Source: Marchantia polymorpha subsp. ruderalis
Taxonomy: Eukaryota > Streptophyta > Marchantiopsida > Marchantiales > Marchantiaceae
NCBI GenBank assembly: GCA_037833965.1
Contig: AP031357.1
Span: 2,624,001 to 2,688,000 of the forward strand
Length of the DNA stretch: 64,000 bases
Reading direction: 5' to 3'
The first letter of the stretch is position 1; each line of letters starts with the position of its first letter. Made by a program: the position numbers and the translations under genes. The notes below the pieces were generated by a model, which worked only from the letters and a program-made list of their open reading frames with translations, made no database searches and was not told where the DNA came from. Positions 24,200 through 36,147 of the stretch are shown one piece after another.

Positions 24200-26650
24200 T
24201 CAACAAAAATTTGATGATGACGATAATAAGACTACTTTCATAATAAGAACATATCATGCACTTTTTTTTGGTTTTCGATTCAAAATCTCTCTCTACTTAA
24301 ATATTTTCATATGAATTTTATTCAAATACAAAAAGTGCTCAAAAACTAGAATTCATGTGCTATTCAGTTCAATTTTGCTGCGCAATGCATCATATCAGCC
24401 TCAATCTTTGATATCAAGAGTGGCTAGAAAAGTCAAAATTCAATAAACACAAAAAGAAACGTACACCATCCAACACTGAATCTACGTGGTTTGCCACTGC
24501 AAATTACGTTCACAGAATCTCAAAGACTTTATTGAAGAAAAGTCTAAAGTCTAAAGTCTAACCGAGGAATTTTGTGACCTCCTTTGTATAATGACAATTT
24601 TGCCAGCTTCACTAATTGGTGCAAATTTTAGCTATCAAAATACATAAGTAGACTCCTAGCACTAAGTTTCAGCGTTTTCACACTTGCCAACTATGTAGTC
24701 GGAAGATCTTTGAGTCATAAATATCAAGTGATGAGATCGCTTCATTTCAATCATCCTTAGTCAAGTCTAAGCGGTCAACAATGCAAATAATACTTGTAGG
24801 AGAGAAGTCTTTAGATCTTTGCATCCTTATTGATATTGATCCTTGTATAAATATTGTCCACCACAACTTGTACATTAGCGAACGTCCCCTCAATGATTAT
24901 TATATGCTCCTTGAGCATTGTATTCGATCGTTGTAACTCTTTGAGCTTCTTGGATCAATCATCGTGTCGTTGGGTCACTTTATGCATGGCACAAATAATC
25001 TCCACACAACCTTCATGCAATGATTTCCAGTTCGGAACATACAGAAGAATGAGTTACTCTGATTTTGTAAAAGTTGGAAGGGAAATAGGGTCCATCGCTT
25101 GATGGAGTTGGAGGTAGATAGATATCATGCACATTTTCCTAGATGCAAGCATCTTCGGCCGAGATACATTACCTCCTTATTTCGTTGGACTGTCCACTTA
25201 CTTAATGTGAATTATTATGTTGTTGAGCCCAATTATATATAGCTTAAGTAACACTAGGATGCAAATTGTATTTATCTGTTGCCTAGAGTGCACATATATG
25301 GTGACCATGCTCTTAGAAGTTGTGATCTTCATCTCTTTCCTTGAGATATTAGATCTTGGGCAAGAAAATGATTTTCGATTCTCAACCTTTTCTTCTTCTT
25401 TGGAAAAACTTGGGCTAGAGATGAGCTTAGATATTGATGTTATTGTTTGGCTTCCACCTTAGTCTGCCATGACTTCTTTCAAATGACTTTATCTAATTTG
25501 GCAGACAATACACAATCTCCACTTCATATCATTTAAACTTGCACTTCATTTAGATCACCATGTTTGAATTGAACAGATATTCTTCGATTTGACTTCAAAA
25601 TTTATTGCGGTCCACATCCTAGACAATATAATACATTTTCTATTTTCCTATGCATCCATTTCATGGCATATGCATATTTATTATGGAAAAATATTTGTAT
25701 ATGCATCTTTTCATTGCTTGAGGGTGACGGGGAAAATTTTTTCTCAAATGGATTCTCAAATTTGGATCACAAATTTTAGTACATTTCCATCTGTTTCCTT
25801 GATAGTCTATTTAGCTAGAAGTGTGATAAAATGACATGATTCAAAGTAGATAGTGTTTTAATCAAATACATCTTTAATCAATAATAATTTTATAGACTAA
25901 ATAAAAAATTTACTTGTATCAAGCAATACTTGAACATCCCATCGTATAGCCAATCCAACACTGTCGTCCACGGAATCCCATGCATCCGCATACTTCCTGT
26001 AATAAATGGAGTAATTTTGCTCAAACATCGTTTAGAGGTCGGTCCAGACACTATGCCATTGTCATGCAAGAAATAAACCGTCTAATTGCTGAAGTTTAGA
26101 TGATTTTTGGTCATCCAAGTTGGCCTCGGTATTAGCGATCAATACACATGTTTTATCGACTTCTACGTCAGTGATACTCGCCCAATTGAGTGAACTTCGG
26201 ACTGCACAGTCAATTGCTTCTCGGTAGGCAGAGTTCTCATAATAGTGGCAAACGGCTATCCATTGTCGTCGTTTTTATTTTTCAATTAGACTATAATGTT
26301 AGAGATGTAACCATGAGGAGAGGCAAACTCCCGCCTATGTGATACATAAGATTTGGCCTAATGGCTGCATTCACATTTGGTGTTGGCCGATCCAGCCTAA
26401 AATTGTCTCCTTTATTAAAATAAATGAAGACAAACTACTCCACTTGCTAACAAAGAGCAGTAGACTAAAATCAAAATTAGTTAGAAGGTAGCCATCCAGT
26501 CACCTCTGTTATTATTTCTTTACTTTGACCAAAAGTAGTAGAGAATTAGTCCTAGTTTTGATGGAGTTGGGTCAATTGTCACTTGATTATATTCTGATTA
26601 TAGATTGTAGACCTTGATCGATCCAATAGCTTGCTGATGACACCTTGCAT
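24200..26650 (-). pseudogene. Decayed coding relics, possibly retroelement gag
   Basis: On the minus strand, around 25100-24850 and 26240-25900, there are coding-like stretches with low-level protein character. One near 24900 (KLKELQRSNTMLKEHI) resembles a coiled-coil N-terminus of a retroelement gag. The one near 26200 reads EAIDCAVRSSLNWASITDV. Both are broken. The family is not certain and no ends were found. The rest of the interval is AT-rich DNA without visible features. Confidence 0.3.
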
Positions 26651-26899
26651 ATCAGATGATTGATTATATTGTGAGTGCTACACAGTACGATTCATTGGTT
26701 AAAGAATCAGTGACAATGGAATCGTAGACTCGCCCTTTTCTTTTCGTCACTGGTAGGGAGCGAAGGGCATAGATACACCTTCCACGCGTATCTCGGCAAT
26801 ACTCTTCTCCTACAAGACAGATTGATTTTGCAATCAACGCGAGCAGTTGGAGAAAGGTGAAGAAGAAATTTGTGGGCTCCCTAAAGTTTCGGTATAATT

Positions 26900-26931
26900 T
26901 CTGTGGACCCGACGACACTCGGGTCCACAGA
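26900..26931. repeat. Perfect 12-base inverted repeat (hairpin)
   Basis: Arms TCTGTGGACCCG (26900-26911) and CGGGTCCACAGA (26920-26931) are separated by eight bases. It stands at the edge of the less AT-rich island and may mark a transposon end or a structured RNA. No function is assigned. Confidence 0.7.
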
Positions 26932-27128
26932 ATTTATTCGTACGGCAGGTACTGCGGTAAGTCACCGAGTAAAGACTAAAATGTGAACAATCTTGCGCTA
27001 GTGCTCGGTCATAGACACATGCAACACTGGGCAGGGTCTCGTTCTCCCCCGAACAGTGGTTATCTGGAAAATTTGATAAAGTCAGTCCAACAGTCTAGCC
27101 GACCAGAAGACGAATCCATCTATTCACC

Positions 27129-27449
27129 ATGTGCTTCTCACCGATCCTGTTGTTGGTTTTGGTTCCTTACACTCAGCGACCATCTTCCAACAGTAATCCA
27201 CAACTGCGATCTCTATCAAAGGCGTATAATTATATGGTCATGCCAAACTTGATGCAAGTCACAGCAGAAGAAGGCTTCATGAGTACAAATGCATATGATC
27301 AGAGCTTCTGCGATACCAGCTCCAATCGGGCCTGTACATGCTGTGCAAAGGTCATGTGTGCACTGTCCTGGGATCTCAGCAACGAGATATATACAAGATT
27401 TACTTTAGCATGGAATATTTCACCGTTCCTTTGCATGAACTGTGCCTGA
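27129..27449 (+). other. Unrecognised ORF, small cysteine-rich protein with signal-like N-terminus
   Basis: Open for 106 codons. It starts with a hydrophobic MCFSPILLLVLVPYT that could be a signal peptide. A Cys-rich middle follows (SFCDTSSNRACTCC) and Cys again at the end (FLCMNCA). The part around AEEGFMSTNAYDQSFC resembles AEEGFLDKKAYNLSFC at about 30640-30690, so the two are diverged copies. There is no known domain. It could be a small secreted protein gene, an exon, or a relic. No transcription signals are clear. Confidence 0.3.
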
Positions 27450-29300
27450 AATACGGAGTCTGAACGGAGGTATTGGTTGAGGCTTTAAGTAGAGTAAATA
27501 CATATATTCATGTATACATACGCAGTCGATATGGACTTTCCTGATTCTGATTGTACAAGGGAATATGATGCTGACAATGATTTGGAAAAGGTTACGTTCC
27601 CATTTTTGGAACAAAACACAGAAATTTCAACTTCCTGACATGGCTTAGGTGAACCCAAAGCTCTTTCTTTGCATCATTGTACCTGGCTTTGCGGTAAACA
27701 ACTTGATTCATGCTCGGTCCCAGTTTTCCTATTCGTCTTCTGAGGTTGTGTGACATGTGTCAATACTAAGACACAACCTTGACTTTTGGTCTATGATCTT
27801 TTGGAACCTTTCTAGATACCTTCTATAATGTAAAGGTCTTCCAGTAGAAGACAAGATCTTAGCTTGAAAAGCATTAACGTAAGAAAGTTTCCTGCCTCAA
27901 CAGGCAGACTAAAAGGTATGGCATATGCGTTCCATGTCCCCTAGTGTTCAGTTAATGACAGTCGTTTGTTAAGGTCTTGCCTTCGCCAAGAATTTGTGAC
28001 TTTTGTCGTCAACGCGGATCTTTGCTTCGATAAAATGTATCTGTCACGCATCTGAATTCAATTATAGAATCTGTCTACGTTCCTCGAAATGCACCCTGAA
28101 TTATAGGAATCTTGCTTATTTCTCCTACAGTACTCATAACTCATTAATTCGCAGGTAGCGACTTAAGTAGCGGGGCACATGCATATCAAAAACGCTAATC
28201 AGAACCTTCAATGGGTCTAGGTTCCCTGTGAACTTTTCATTCCTAATTGAAAAAAGCAGTGCTGTATCCAGTGTCTGCTGGTGTACAGGCTAGTGCAGCC
28301 ATTCAGTCAGTATGCCTATTCTTTTGTAGATTGACCCTTTTTCGCTGCTTAATCCACAAGTAACTACACATATGTCCTTATTAACTGTGGGTCATGCGAT
28401 TTATATGACATTCTTCAATATACTTTCCAACGACACCATTTTCTGTATGTTCAAATCATGATAGATTTCACTTTAAGCACTGATATGGACATGTATGTTA
28501 TAATTGAGGCGGAGGAATAAATGTGGTAACTGCATTCATCAGGTTGTGAAATGGTATAAGGATGCCATGTGTCATTCATTTGTGTAACTTATGTGTTATA
28601 TTTAGAGTAAAATTTATTTTGAAAGAGAATAAATTTTTGAATCAACCACTCGTGATGATTGTATCGAATATACCACTTAATTTTAATTTGCTGCCTAGCA
28701 GAAATTGCTACTTAAATCGTAAGTACCTTGGAATGTATATAAGTAAGCATGGTGTTAGTGATATTAGCCTTTACATTCGCCAAATCACTAAATCTGATGT
28801 CAATCAACCTTCAACACTAAATATATTTTCTCTCATTTATATAATTCTCAAGGCTGTCATGTAGTTTTGTATCTTGCTAAATTTAAATATTGAGTTTAGT
28901 ATTATTGCTCGCGGAAAACTATAGAGTCGTCGACGACTTGAAAAACGTTAATTCTTTGAATCAAAACTCTAGCGTTGAGAGTATAAAGATCCGTAAGCAT
29001 TGATCTAGAATTTTTTCGGAGTGGATTGGACTCAACTTGTGTATGTGACAGTTTTGTTGCGGGTGGGTTACATTACGTGTTTTCCAGTGGAGAAAAACAC
29101 GTAATTTCATTCGAAGTTGTGGTACATTTGAGTGTATATGCTCTTTCGTCTTATATGTGTATATGAGTAACATGTGAACGATATATATTCGCACGATAAA
29201 ACTGAAAATTAAAATTGGTATAAAAATTTCATATCAAATTTAAAACTAACATTTTATAATAAAATGCTTGTTGGAAGATTAGACAAAAAATCATAACTAA
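27450..29300. other. Intergenic DNA, no gene seen
   Basis: Mixed composition without recognisable domains, RNA genes or repeat ends. An open frame at 28562-28864 has no family features. Confidence 0.3.
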
Positions 29301-29684
29301 TCGAACAATAAAATTTCTAATTTTGAATTCGAAAGGTACTTTCTAGAGATAAAAGACTATTTAATCAGCATCTTCAAATCTCACGACACATCTTTTAGTA
29401 GCAATGAGGATCCGGATTTGGATTATTCTTTTGAAGATTGGATAACTTACATGCGATGTCATGTAGTTGAGAAGAATCTACCCTCGTTTGTACCAGCGCA
29501 ATAAGAAATCAAGGAGGGTCAGTGCAGTAATGAAATAGCAGCGCTTGATGCATGGAAAGTAATAATGTCAACACTAAGATATCAATTAAAGGTGAGACTA
29601 AATTCGTCAACAACTGATCTTCATAATGTTTCTCAAATTTTAAACCGTAATTGCATGGAGAGAAGTGGACAAGAAGGGGAAGTT
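29301..29684 (+). pseudogene. Unrecognised coding-like stretch, interrupted once
   Basis: One frame stays open for 67 and then 60 codons with a single interruption. It reads as ordinary protein, not low-complexity sequence (for example FEFERYFLEIKDYLISIF, SNEDPDLDYSFEDW and IAALDAWKVIMSTLRYQ). It has no ATG at the start and no domain I recognise. It may be part of a decayed gene or mobile element. Confidence 0.3.
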
Positions 29685-29957
29685 TAAAATCCAGAGTCGA
29701 TTGGAAAGACTTGATAGAACGAGCAGTTCATGTAAGGTAAAGACCGCATTGACTATAAAAAAGTCAAATCAAAGGAAAAAAGTGTTGAAGGACAAAGATG
29801 ATAATTACTGCAAGCATAATATTTATTTCGTGTTGACAATGTAAGGCATTGCTCCAGTGCAAAGGGCTGCACCTAGTGCAAGTTGATTTGGACACCTGTA
29901 CTTTATAGGCTTTTAGACCTCAAAGACACCTAAACGAATTGATGATGATAACTGTAA

Positions 29958-30218
29958 AACTCGCGTGGGAGTGTTCATATATATGCTAGTAACAGTACAA
30001 AAGCTCCAAACAGTGATGCAAAAAGTGACGTGGATTTCAACAAACTACAATCTACAGGGAATTTCTTTTCTTCCGCGCATTGCGGTGATCTATCGAGGTG
30101 TAGCTTCGAGGATAAGGTGGAAACGCATCAAATGCACCTGGATGCTTTTGGGACAACACCAGAAGCGACAAACGAGATGCATGCGAGAACATCCAAATAC
30201 GTGTACGACCCACTAAGA
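29958..30218 (+). other. Possible exon of an unrecognised gene
   Basis: Open for 87 codons, with a protein-like reading that includes NSDAKSDVDFNKLQSTGNFF and KVETHQMHLDAFGTTPEA. It ends at a good splice donor (AGA/GTATGT at 30219). A downstream open stretch (30356-30829) could belong to the same gene, but the joining acceptor cannot be chosen. No domain is recognised. Confidence 0.3.
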
Positions 30219-30355
30219 GTATGTGTTTTCCCGAGGCTTATCATCCCATTTCTTGTCAAAAGGAGCAACATGAGCATCTGTCGAGTGGTTATTGTTTGAA
30301 CCTGTTTCAGAAGCTTTCATCAAACATCACCAGTTACACCCCCACGATATAACTC

Positions 30356-30829
30356 GTGTCATCAGTTCGTAGAACAAAATTGAAGCTTACTTCATATCTA
30401 ATCTTGCCAGGTGCTGACTCTTACTCGTCGATGAGCAGCATCACACCACAATTCATTCATCTAACAGCAACTCGAGTGATCGGATATTTTGATGAAATGT
30501 CGATAGAAATAGCGGTTTGTGTTTTGCTTGTCACTGATCCTCTTGATGATGGGCTCCTTCCACCCAGCCTGCATCCTCCAGCTTTACTTTTTAACAAAGA
30601 TGGTTGCCTTGTTCAGGCCGAATCTGATCAAGTTGGTGCAGAAGAAGGTTTCCTGGATAAGAAGGCTTATAATCTGAGCTTCTGTAATAGCAATCCCAAT
30701 CTGTACTTGCTCTGCTGGAGCTGGAGCGCAATATCACCGTTTGGGAGTAGCAAATCCCGCACAGTGCTGTCGGTGTCCGTGATCAAGCATAAGAGCAATT
30801 TTCGAATCCTTGCACCCTGTACTTCGTAA
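30356..30829 (+). other. Unrecognised ORF, diverged paralog of the 27.1-27.4 kb ORF
   Basis: Open for 157 codons, but the first residue is a GTG and no family is recognised. The segment about 30615-30715 matches about 27245-27350 at both nucleotide and protein level (shared AEEGF, KAY/NAY, SFC). It contains a DPLDDGLLPPSLHPP stretch and a Cys/Trp-rich part (LLCWSWS). It could be the last exon of the gene whose exon ends at 30218, or a relic of a small repeated gene family. Confidence 0.3.
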
Positions 30830-32250
30830 TTTACTTGGTACCTGGAAGTAGCTTGGAAGTAGTTTTCCCGCAGGTTATCGAAAAAGCTATGGTAAGGGAC
30901 TTAATTTCGGAAAGTGAACGCGTTGCCCTACTTTCTCAAAGCTACGTAGCTAAAGTAGGTGATGGACTTTTGACTGTCTTGGACTAAATTGATGCCAATG
31001 TACACATGGATTATGAATCTAGATCTTTCTTCTTCGGTTCTACGTAATGAAAGGAGACGTTGAGGTTGTCATACTGGATATTGATTATTCTTTTATCGAT
31101 TTTATCTACATTAATTATTGGATCAATAGCATTCTTTAAAAATATTTATTTTTAATTTTGTTATTGTCTTTTAAAAGGTTACATTTATTTACGCAACTGA
31201 TCTACAATTCGTGCAAAAGACTATGAAAAATAGATAGCGCCAAGCTTTTTTTCTATATTTTCTGTTAGATTCAGCAAAACATATGATGTGGAAAGCACAA
31301 GATGGAAGTTAAGATTCTTTGGTCAACCAAGAGAAACAACTTCAACGACATATGATATTTTTTTTCAAGATTTAAATCCACAGTATTATTCATCAATGAA
31401 TATTGATAGACTTGTTTATTTCTATACGCTGTTGGTTACAAAAACAATTACACTCCACATTTTATTTCTGAACTTAACCTGATCATATCAAGTATAACAC
31501 AATATTGATATTAAAATAAATCTATCATATTTATATTTTCCAGAGGAAAGGTGTTTAAAGTATTCCCCCAAAAAAGTGAACTCTATATACTCATATTTTT
31601 ATTTTATGAAAATATGAATGTAAATGCTGACTTTTGTAAATAAGGTGAGGTTTTAAGGTAAATGTCTTCTATCACGTCGAGTTGGTCTAAATTTGGATCA
31701 TTATATGTTTGCAAGAGTCATATGTAACTCCATCACAAATTGAAATGTGAATTTTGTAATGTAATCATCTTTATTAACTTCATAAGTTAGTATCATAACT
31801 TTTATGATAAGTTTCATTTATAAATTGATATTGAATCTGATCTAGATGCTGTTTCAATGAACCTGACCGTAATATTGTAATTTCTTGAGCTGTCCCTGAA
31901 AGTCATAAAAAATGAAGGGATTGATGATGACTGGGAATTATTTTTCCTCAGTGAGTATCAAGTCACAATCCATGGACAGAAGTCCATCTAACGAAAGCAC
32001 CGAAATCGTCGAGAAGGTACAGTGCAACAATTGCGCTAACAATGCACTACAATCGCCGAGGACTCTGTGGAAGAATTGAGTTATTATCGGGTTTGGACTG
32101 GCGTGGACTCGCGTGGGGCAAAATCACCTCTCGTCTGAGCTGATAGACGGTTCACAACAGAAATCAGGGAGGAAACAAAATTGATTCTGACGATGATTCC
32201 TTCGCTCGCCCTCCACTCACGGAAGTGAGTGAGCAGGAAGATTATTACAG
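30830..32250. other. Intergenic DNA, partly AT-rich
   Basis: No gene is recognised. The last few hundred bases should contain the 3' untranslated region of the minus-strand amidohydrolase gene. Confidence 0.35.
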
Positions 32251-33466
32251 TCACTGCGGTGCGCTCAGGTGCTTGAAAATTGACCTGGAATTGTTTAAAT
32301 AAATGAGCTCTCGATCCGCTTGGCTCAGCGGGTAAGCGTCGATGGTGTCCGTGTAGAATTTGGATCCTGCGAAGGTCACGTAGGGCCAGTCCGTTCCGAA
32401 TGTCATGCGGTCCGCAGTCGCGAATTCGAGAATCGTGGGCAGCGAGGACGGAGTGCTGGCAAGCGCCGTGTCATAGTAATATTTCTTGAATTCGTCGACC
32501 ATCACGGTCTCGGAGTAGTACGGGGCGGTGAAGGCTGCTCTGTAAGCCAGGAAGGGCAAAGAGCCGCCGGCGTGCGAGAAGATGTACGTGATGTTGGGAT
32601 ACTTCTGCGTGGTGTTCGTGAATACAAGGTTGACAGCCGCGCGTGTGGTATCGAGAGTATAGTCCACCACTGCCGCCACAAGTCCTGGAACAGGACTCGC
32701 TGCAGATAGAACACAGCCCAGGGACATGGTCAGTTTGCTGCAAAGCATCTGCCTCCTGCACAAGCTCGAAGCTTCAAGACTGGAATTCGAGACCGGACGT
32801 ACGCAAATGTCAACGAGTCCTGCAACATGCAACATGCACGTCTCTGCAAGACATCACATTCTAGTCACGATATCATTCGGGGGGAAGGCGGACATTACTG
32901 TTGGGCAAATTGTTGGGGTGGACGAAGACTACAGCGCTCATCTCGTTGAGAACCTCGAAGAAAGGATCGAGTGACGGATCGCCCAAGTAGACGCCTTTTT
33001 TGTTCCCTTCCAGAAACACGCCAGCTGCATTGAGCTCCTGCAAGGCATACCTGGCTTCTGCAATCGAGCCTTCGATGTCTGGCAGTGTCATTGTGGCCCA
33101 AAAGTTGAACTTTCCTGGATACTTTAGCACTAGTTCATTATAGGCGTAGTCGTTTAGTTTTCTGGCCATTTCGCGAGAAGCGTTCACCGAGGTGTTGGCC
33201 ATTGGGCTTACTCCCGGAGTTGTGATCGAAACGATGGACATCATAGTCCCTATCGATGCCATTGCTTCTAAATGCATCGAAGCATTCCATGCAGGGATCC
33301 TACCCGCATCATAGCCTTGTTCGGCAAGCCAATCCAGGTAGAATGGAGGAAGTATATGATTGTGATTGTCGATCCTCTGCTGCTGCGACAGAGCCAGTTC
33401 TCCAACCTCCAGCAACAGCATCGAACACACCAGGAGCATGCGATGCCTGCGTGACCCAAACTCCAT
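32251..33466 (-). CDS. Secreted amidohydrolase, ACMSD / 6-methylsalicylate decarboxylase-like
   Basis: Two exons on the minus strand, 33466-32899 and 32684-32251, are joined in phase 1 by a 214-base GT-AG intron. The product is about 333 residues, normal for the amidohydrolase_2 (ACMSD-like) family of metal-dependent decarboxylases/hydrolases. Residues 1-27 form a basic then hydrophobic signal peptide (RRHRMLLVCSMLLL). The metal ligands are in place: HNH (35-37), VFVHP (His183), FSHAGGSLPFL (His227) and FGTDWPY (Asp288). About six N-x-S/T sites (NAS, NTS, NAS, NTT, NIT, NNS) fit passage through the secretory pathway. The substrate cannot be told from sequence; small aromatic or unsaturated carboxylic acids are typical. 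Family members of this kind are common in fungi and bacteria, so acquisition by transfer is possible. The loop next to the splice junction is shorter than usual. Confidence 0.87.
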
Positions 33467-33596
33467 GTTCCTCTATTCTCCCAAGCTGCGGTTTTTTCTG
33501 AATTGCACAACTGTCTCTCCTTCGCCTAGTTTCACTTCTGCGCACGAACAGTCCGTATCAGATGTTCGATAATAGTTCGTCTGGCGGCCCTGCTCA

Positions 33597-33604
33597 TTTA
33601 TATA
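33597..33604 (-). promoter_or_regulatory. TATA box of the amidohydrolase gene
   Basis: TATATAAA on the minus strand, about 131 bases before the start codon at 33466. The placement suits a transcript with a leader of roughly 100 bases. Confidence 0.5.
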
Positions 33605-33846
33605 TTCTTGCTCGTTATGGTCACGGACCCAAAGCATCCGCAACGAGGCTTTCGGCGCCGGTCAACCTACGAACCATCAATCGTAAGTTAAACGTCGAAA
33701 AATGCTTCATCGGGCTGCGTGTTAAGAGCGAGCATCTGCGCTTTAGATGCAGGTAAATTCATGGTTTGGGAAAACTAACACAAAAGATATGATAGATCAA
33801 TCGCATTAAAATACCCTGTGAAGAAATCCCCAGCATAGAGATGGGC

Positions 33847-33930
33847 GATGAGCGATAAATCAGAGCGAAACTGCGATCAGATGAGCGATAAATCAGAGCG
33901 AAACTGCGATCAGATGAGCGATAAATCAGA
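33847..33930 (+). repeat. 33-base minisatellite, about 2.5 copies
   Basis: Units start at 33847, 33880 and 33913 and are identical over their shared length (GATGAGCGATAAATCAGAGC and onward). The unit is 11 codons long, so it gives a repeated RSSDRSFALIY on the minus strand. It lies about 400 bases upstream of the amidohydrolase start codon. Confidence 0.9.
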
Positions 33931-33935
33931 TCTGT

Positions 33936-34379
33936 ATGTTCTTCGGTTCCCATTCTTTATGTTTCAACTTCATAATTTATGTCGATCGACAAGCATGTGA
34001 TGGGGGCATATATCAACTTATGCATAAAAAAATTCAAGAATGGGAGGATGTGAAAGTTTCAAAGTCCGACTTCTTGCATCTATTTTCCTTCTGCGGTCAT
34101 TTACGTTGCTTTACAGACAAGCAACGTAACAAAAAAGGAGGAGTCTTTTTCCCATCATATGAAACGGCATTTGTTAAAGCTAAGGAGACCCGGCCTTGGA
34201 GACCATCATGTGAAAAGCATGAAACAACTGGCCTCAAAGGCTGCTCCCCCAAACCTACTCTCTACAAGACAAAAACAAAGAGAGAAAAAGAAGACATGAA
34301 AGAGCAGCTATATGCAGGAGAAGACCAGAACAACGCACATGGGATGGCCATATATATCGAGAGATGTAACACTATTTAG
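33936..34379 (+). other. Unrecognised ORF, 147 codons
   Basis: An ATG-started open frame with a basic, Lys-rich C-terminal half (KTKTKREKEDMKEQL). No domain or homologous family is recognised and there is no clear promoter. It is longer than most chance frames in this AT-rich setting, but support is weak. Confidence 0.22.
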
Positions 34380-35277
34380 GTAGCCTTGTGCATTCTTGAA
34401 TCATATGGTTTATCTCCACATGTTTTAGTTGTGATTGACGTTTGTTGGTACGATGAAGTACTTTCTATAGGTGTGATTCTCATTTATGACATATTTGATG
34501 AGGGTCAAAAGTGATGGTTGTTATCATGACATATAGTGTATTTATGTCTTTCTTACAGGAGTAGGATTGAAGAGATAATGTATTCATGATGGTAAACATG
34601 TTTGCTCGCTACCCATGTTATTTAGATGAATTACAGCGTATTACCCCCTACCAATAATTTTTTCATACAGAATGGTCATAAATTCCTGAAAAACTGAAGT
34701 GATCATTACTACGATGTAGCGAAGACATAGGAAAAGGTGGTTCCCTTTGTAATATTTGTCAAATTTTATACGGATATATCCAAGGGTTTATGCTCTGTCA
34801 GTATACCAAAGTTCAGAAACTTAATTTAAACTCGTTTCTAGTTTCTGAAAAAATGCACAAACCACATTCATGTGTTCGTGATGTCAAGCTTCTTATTTCT
34901 CGTTGATTAGTATCAACTTCATTGGGTTAGGAGCTAAAAATATTGACGGGGGTTGGGGGGAGCATTTTCTATCGAAAAAACTGGAGATGATGATCTTGGT
35001 AGAATATACCAACTATTAGCTTCGATTGAGCAAGCGTGCATACTATCTTCTTAATCAAACCCTGTTTTGCGCCCAAATCAGCTGAATTGATATGATAATT
35101 GGCAGAATTCTCAATTCTTCACAATAAATCTTCGCCATTTCGGCAAGCTTTTATAGTGAAATCATCGAGCTGTGTTTGTTCCTTAGACTCATTGGGTCTA
35201 TAGATGTTATCCAACCATGTTATATGAACTGTTCTCCGATACAGTTCTTTCTCATGGAATTGGTCAATGAGCACTTT
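34380..35277. other. Intergenic DNA, no gene seen
   Basis: Nothing recognisable: AT-rich with only short open frames. Confidence 0.35.
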
Positions 35278-36026
35278 TTACCTATAATTTCTTCTTTTGG
35301 TGTTTTTAACTGAGCTGCATGCGAAGCTCACACTTCGTGAATAATAACATGGATCTTGGCCGGCAAGCTTGACCATATCGTCGAACAGTTTGTACTGACA
35401 CAGGAAGGATCCACTTGCACCGCTAGGGAGCACTTCGACATGCGAGGGTCGAGAAGATGATTTCGCGCTCGAATAGGCCGGCTGAATCTGGACGCGCACT
35501 TCATGAGGCCAGATGAAACTGGACGGGAATGACATCACAAGTGCGCTGCATTTTGGACACTCCTAGAAACACACAAAACCAAGGAGCGTTATTCTGATGG
35601 AAGACAAGGCCACGTAGACATCCACAAACTCAAGGCAGTATAATTGGATGCACAAACCCATCCTAGGAAGCTGTAGGATCACAGGGAGTAATCTATCTCA
35701 TAAAGTGATCACTCTTGGCAATTTTTTTGGTTTCTTTGTAGTGGGGAGTTGAAGATGGCCCGATAAAGTGTCAACGATTTCGGAAAAGATATCGTGCATA
35801 AGGGCCATATTTCTGACAAGCCACGAGATGCAAATATCACAGACATAGAGTAGGCTGCTTTTCGAACCACATGACAAGATACGGGCTCTTTTGAACAATC
35901 TAAATTTGGTCTTCTATAAACCTGAAGAATGTCGAGGTCTTTCATGAGATGACTTCTGTGCGCGATATTCGAAACATACTTTTCTGCCTTTCTTCCCGTT
36001 CGACGCGCATATTCTCCCACGTCCAT
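35278..36026 (-). other. Possible unrecognised gene or gene remnant, minus strand
   Basis: Two coding-like pieces. A possible first exon starts with ATG at 36026 (MDVGEYARRTGRKAEKYV..) and reaches a GT donor after ..KDLDILQ near 35922. A last exon begins after a TTTCTAG acceptor at 35562 with ECPKCSALVMSFPSSFIW and runs 94 codons to a stop at 35278. The CPKC pair hints at a zinc-binding site. The piece between (about 35898-35698) has protein-like frames, but I cannot build a continuous model. Family unknown; it could be a real small gene or a relic. Confidence 0.3.
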
Positions 36027-36147
36027 ATATATGGTATTGTATTGGAATACGGTTGAGATCTACTCGTTCAAGGTAAAAGAAAATTGTAAATATTTCCAAG
36101 CTGAGCTCAAGCCATCTCGAGAAATGAGGAGTGATGAGGAGTGAGGA

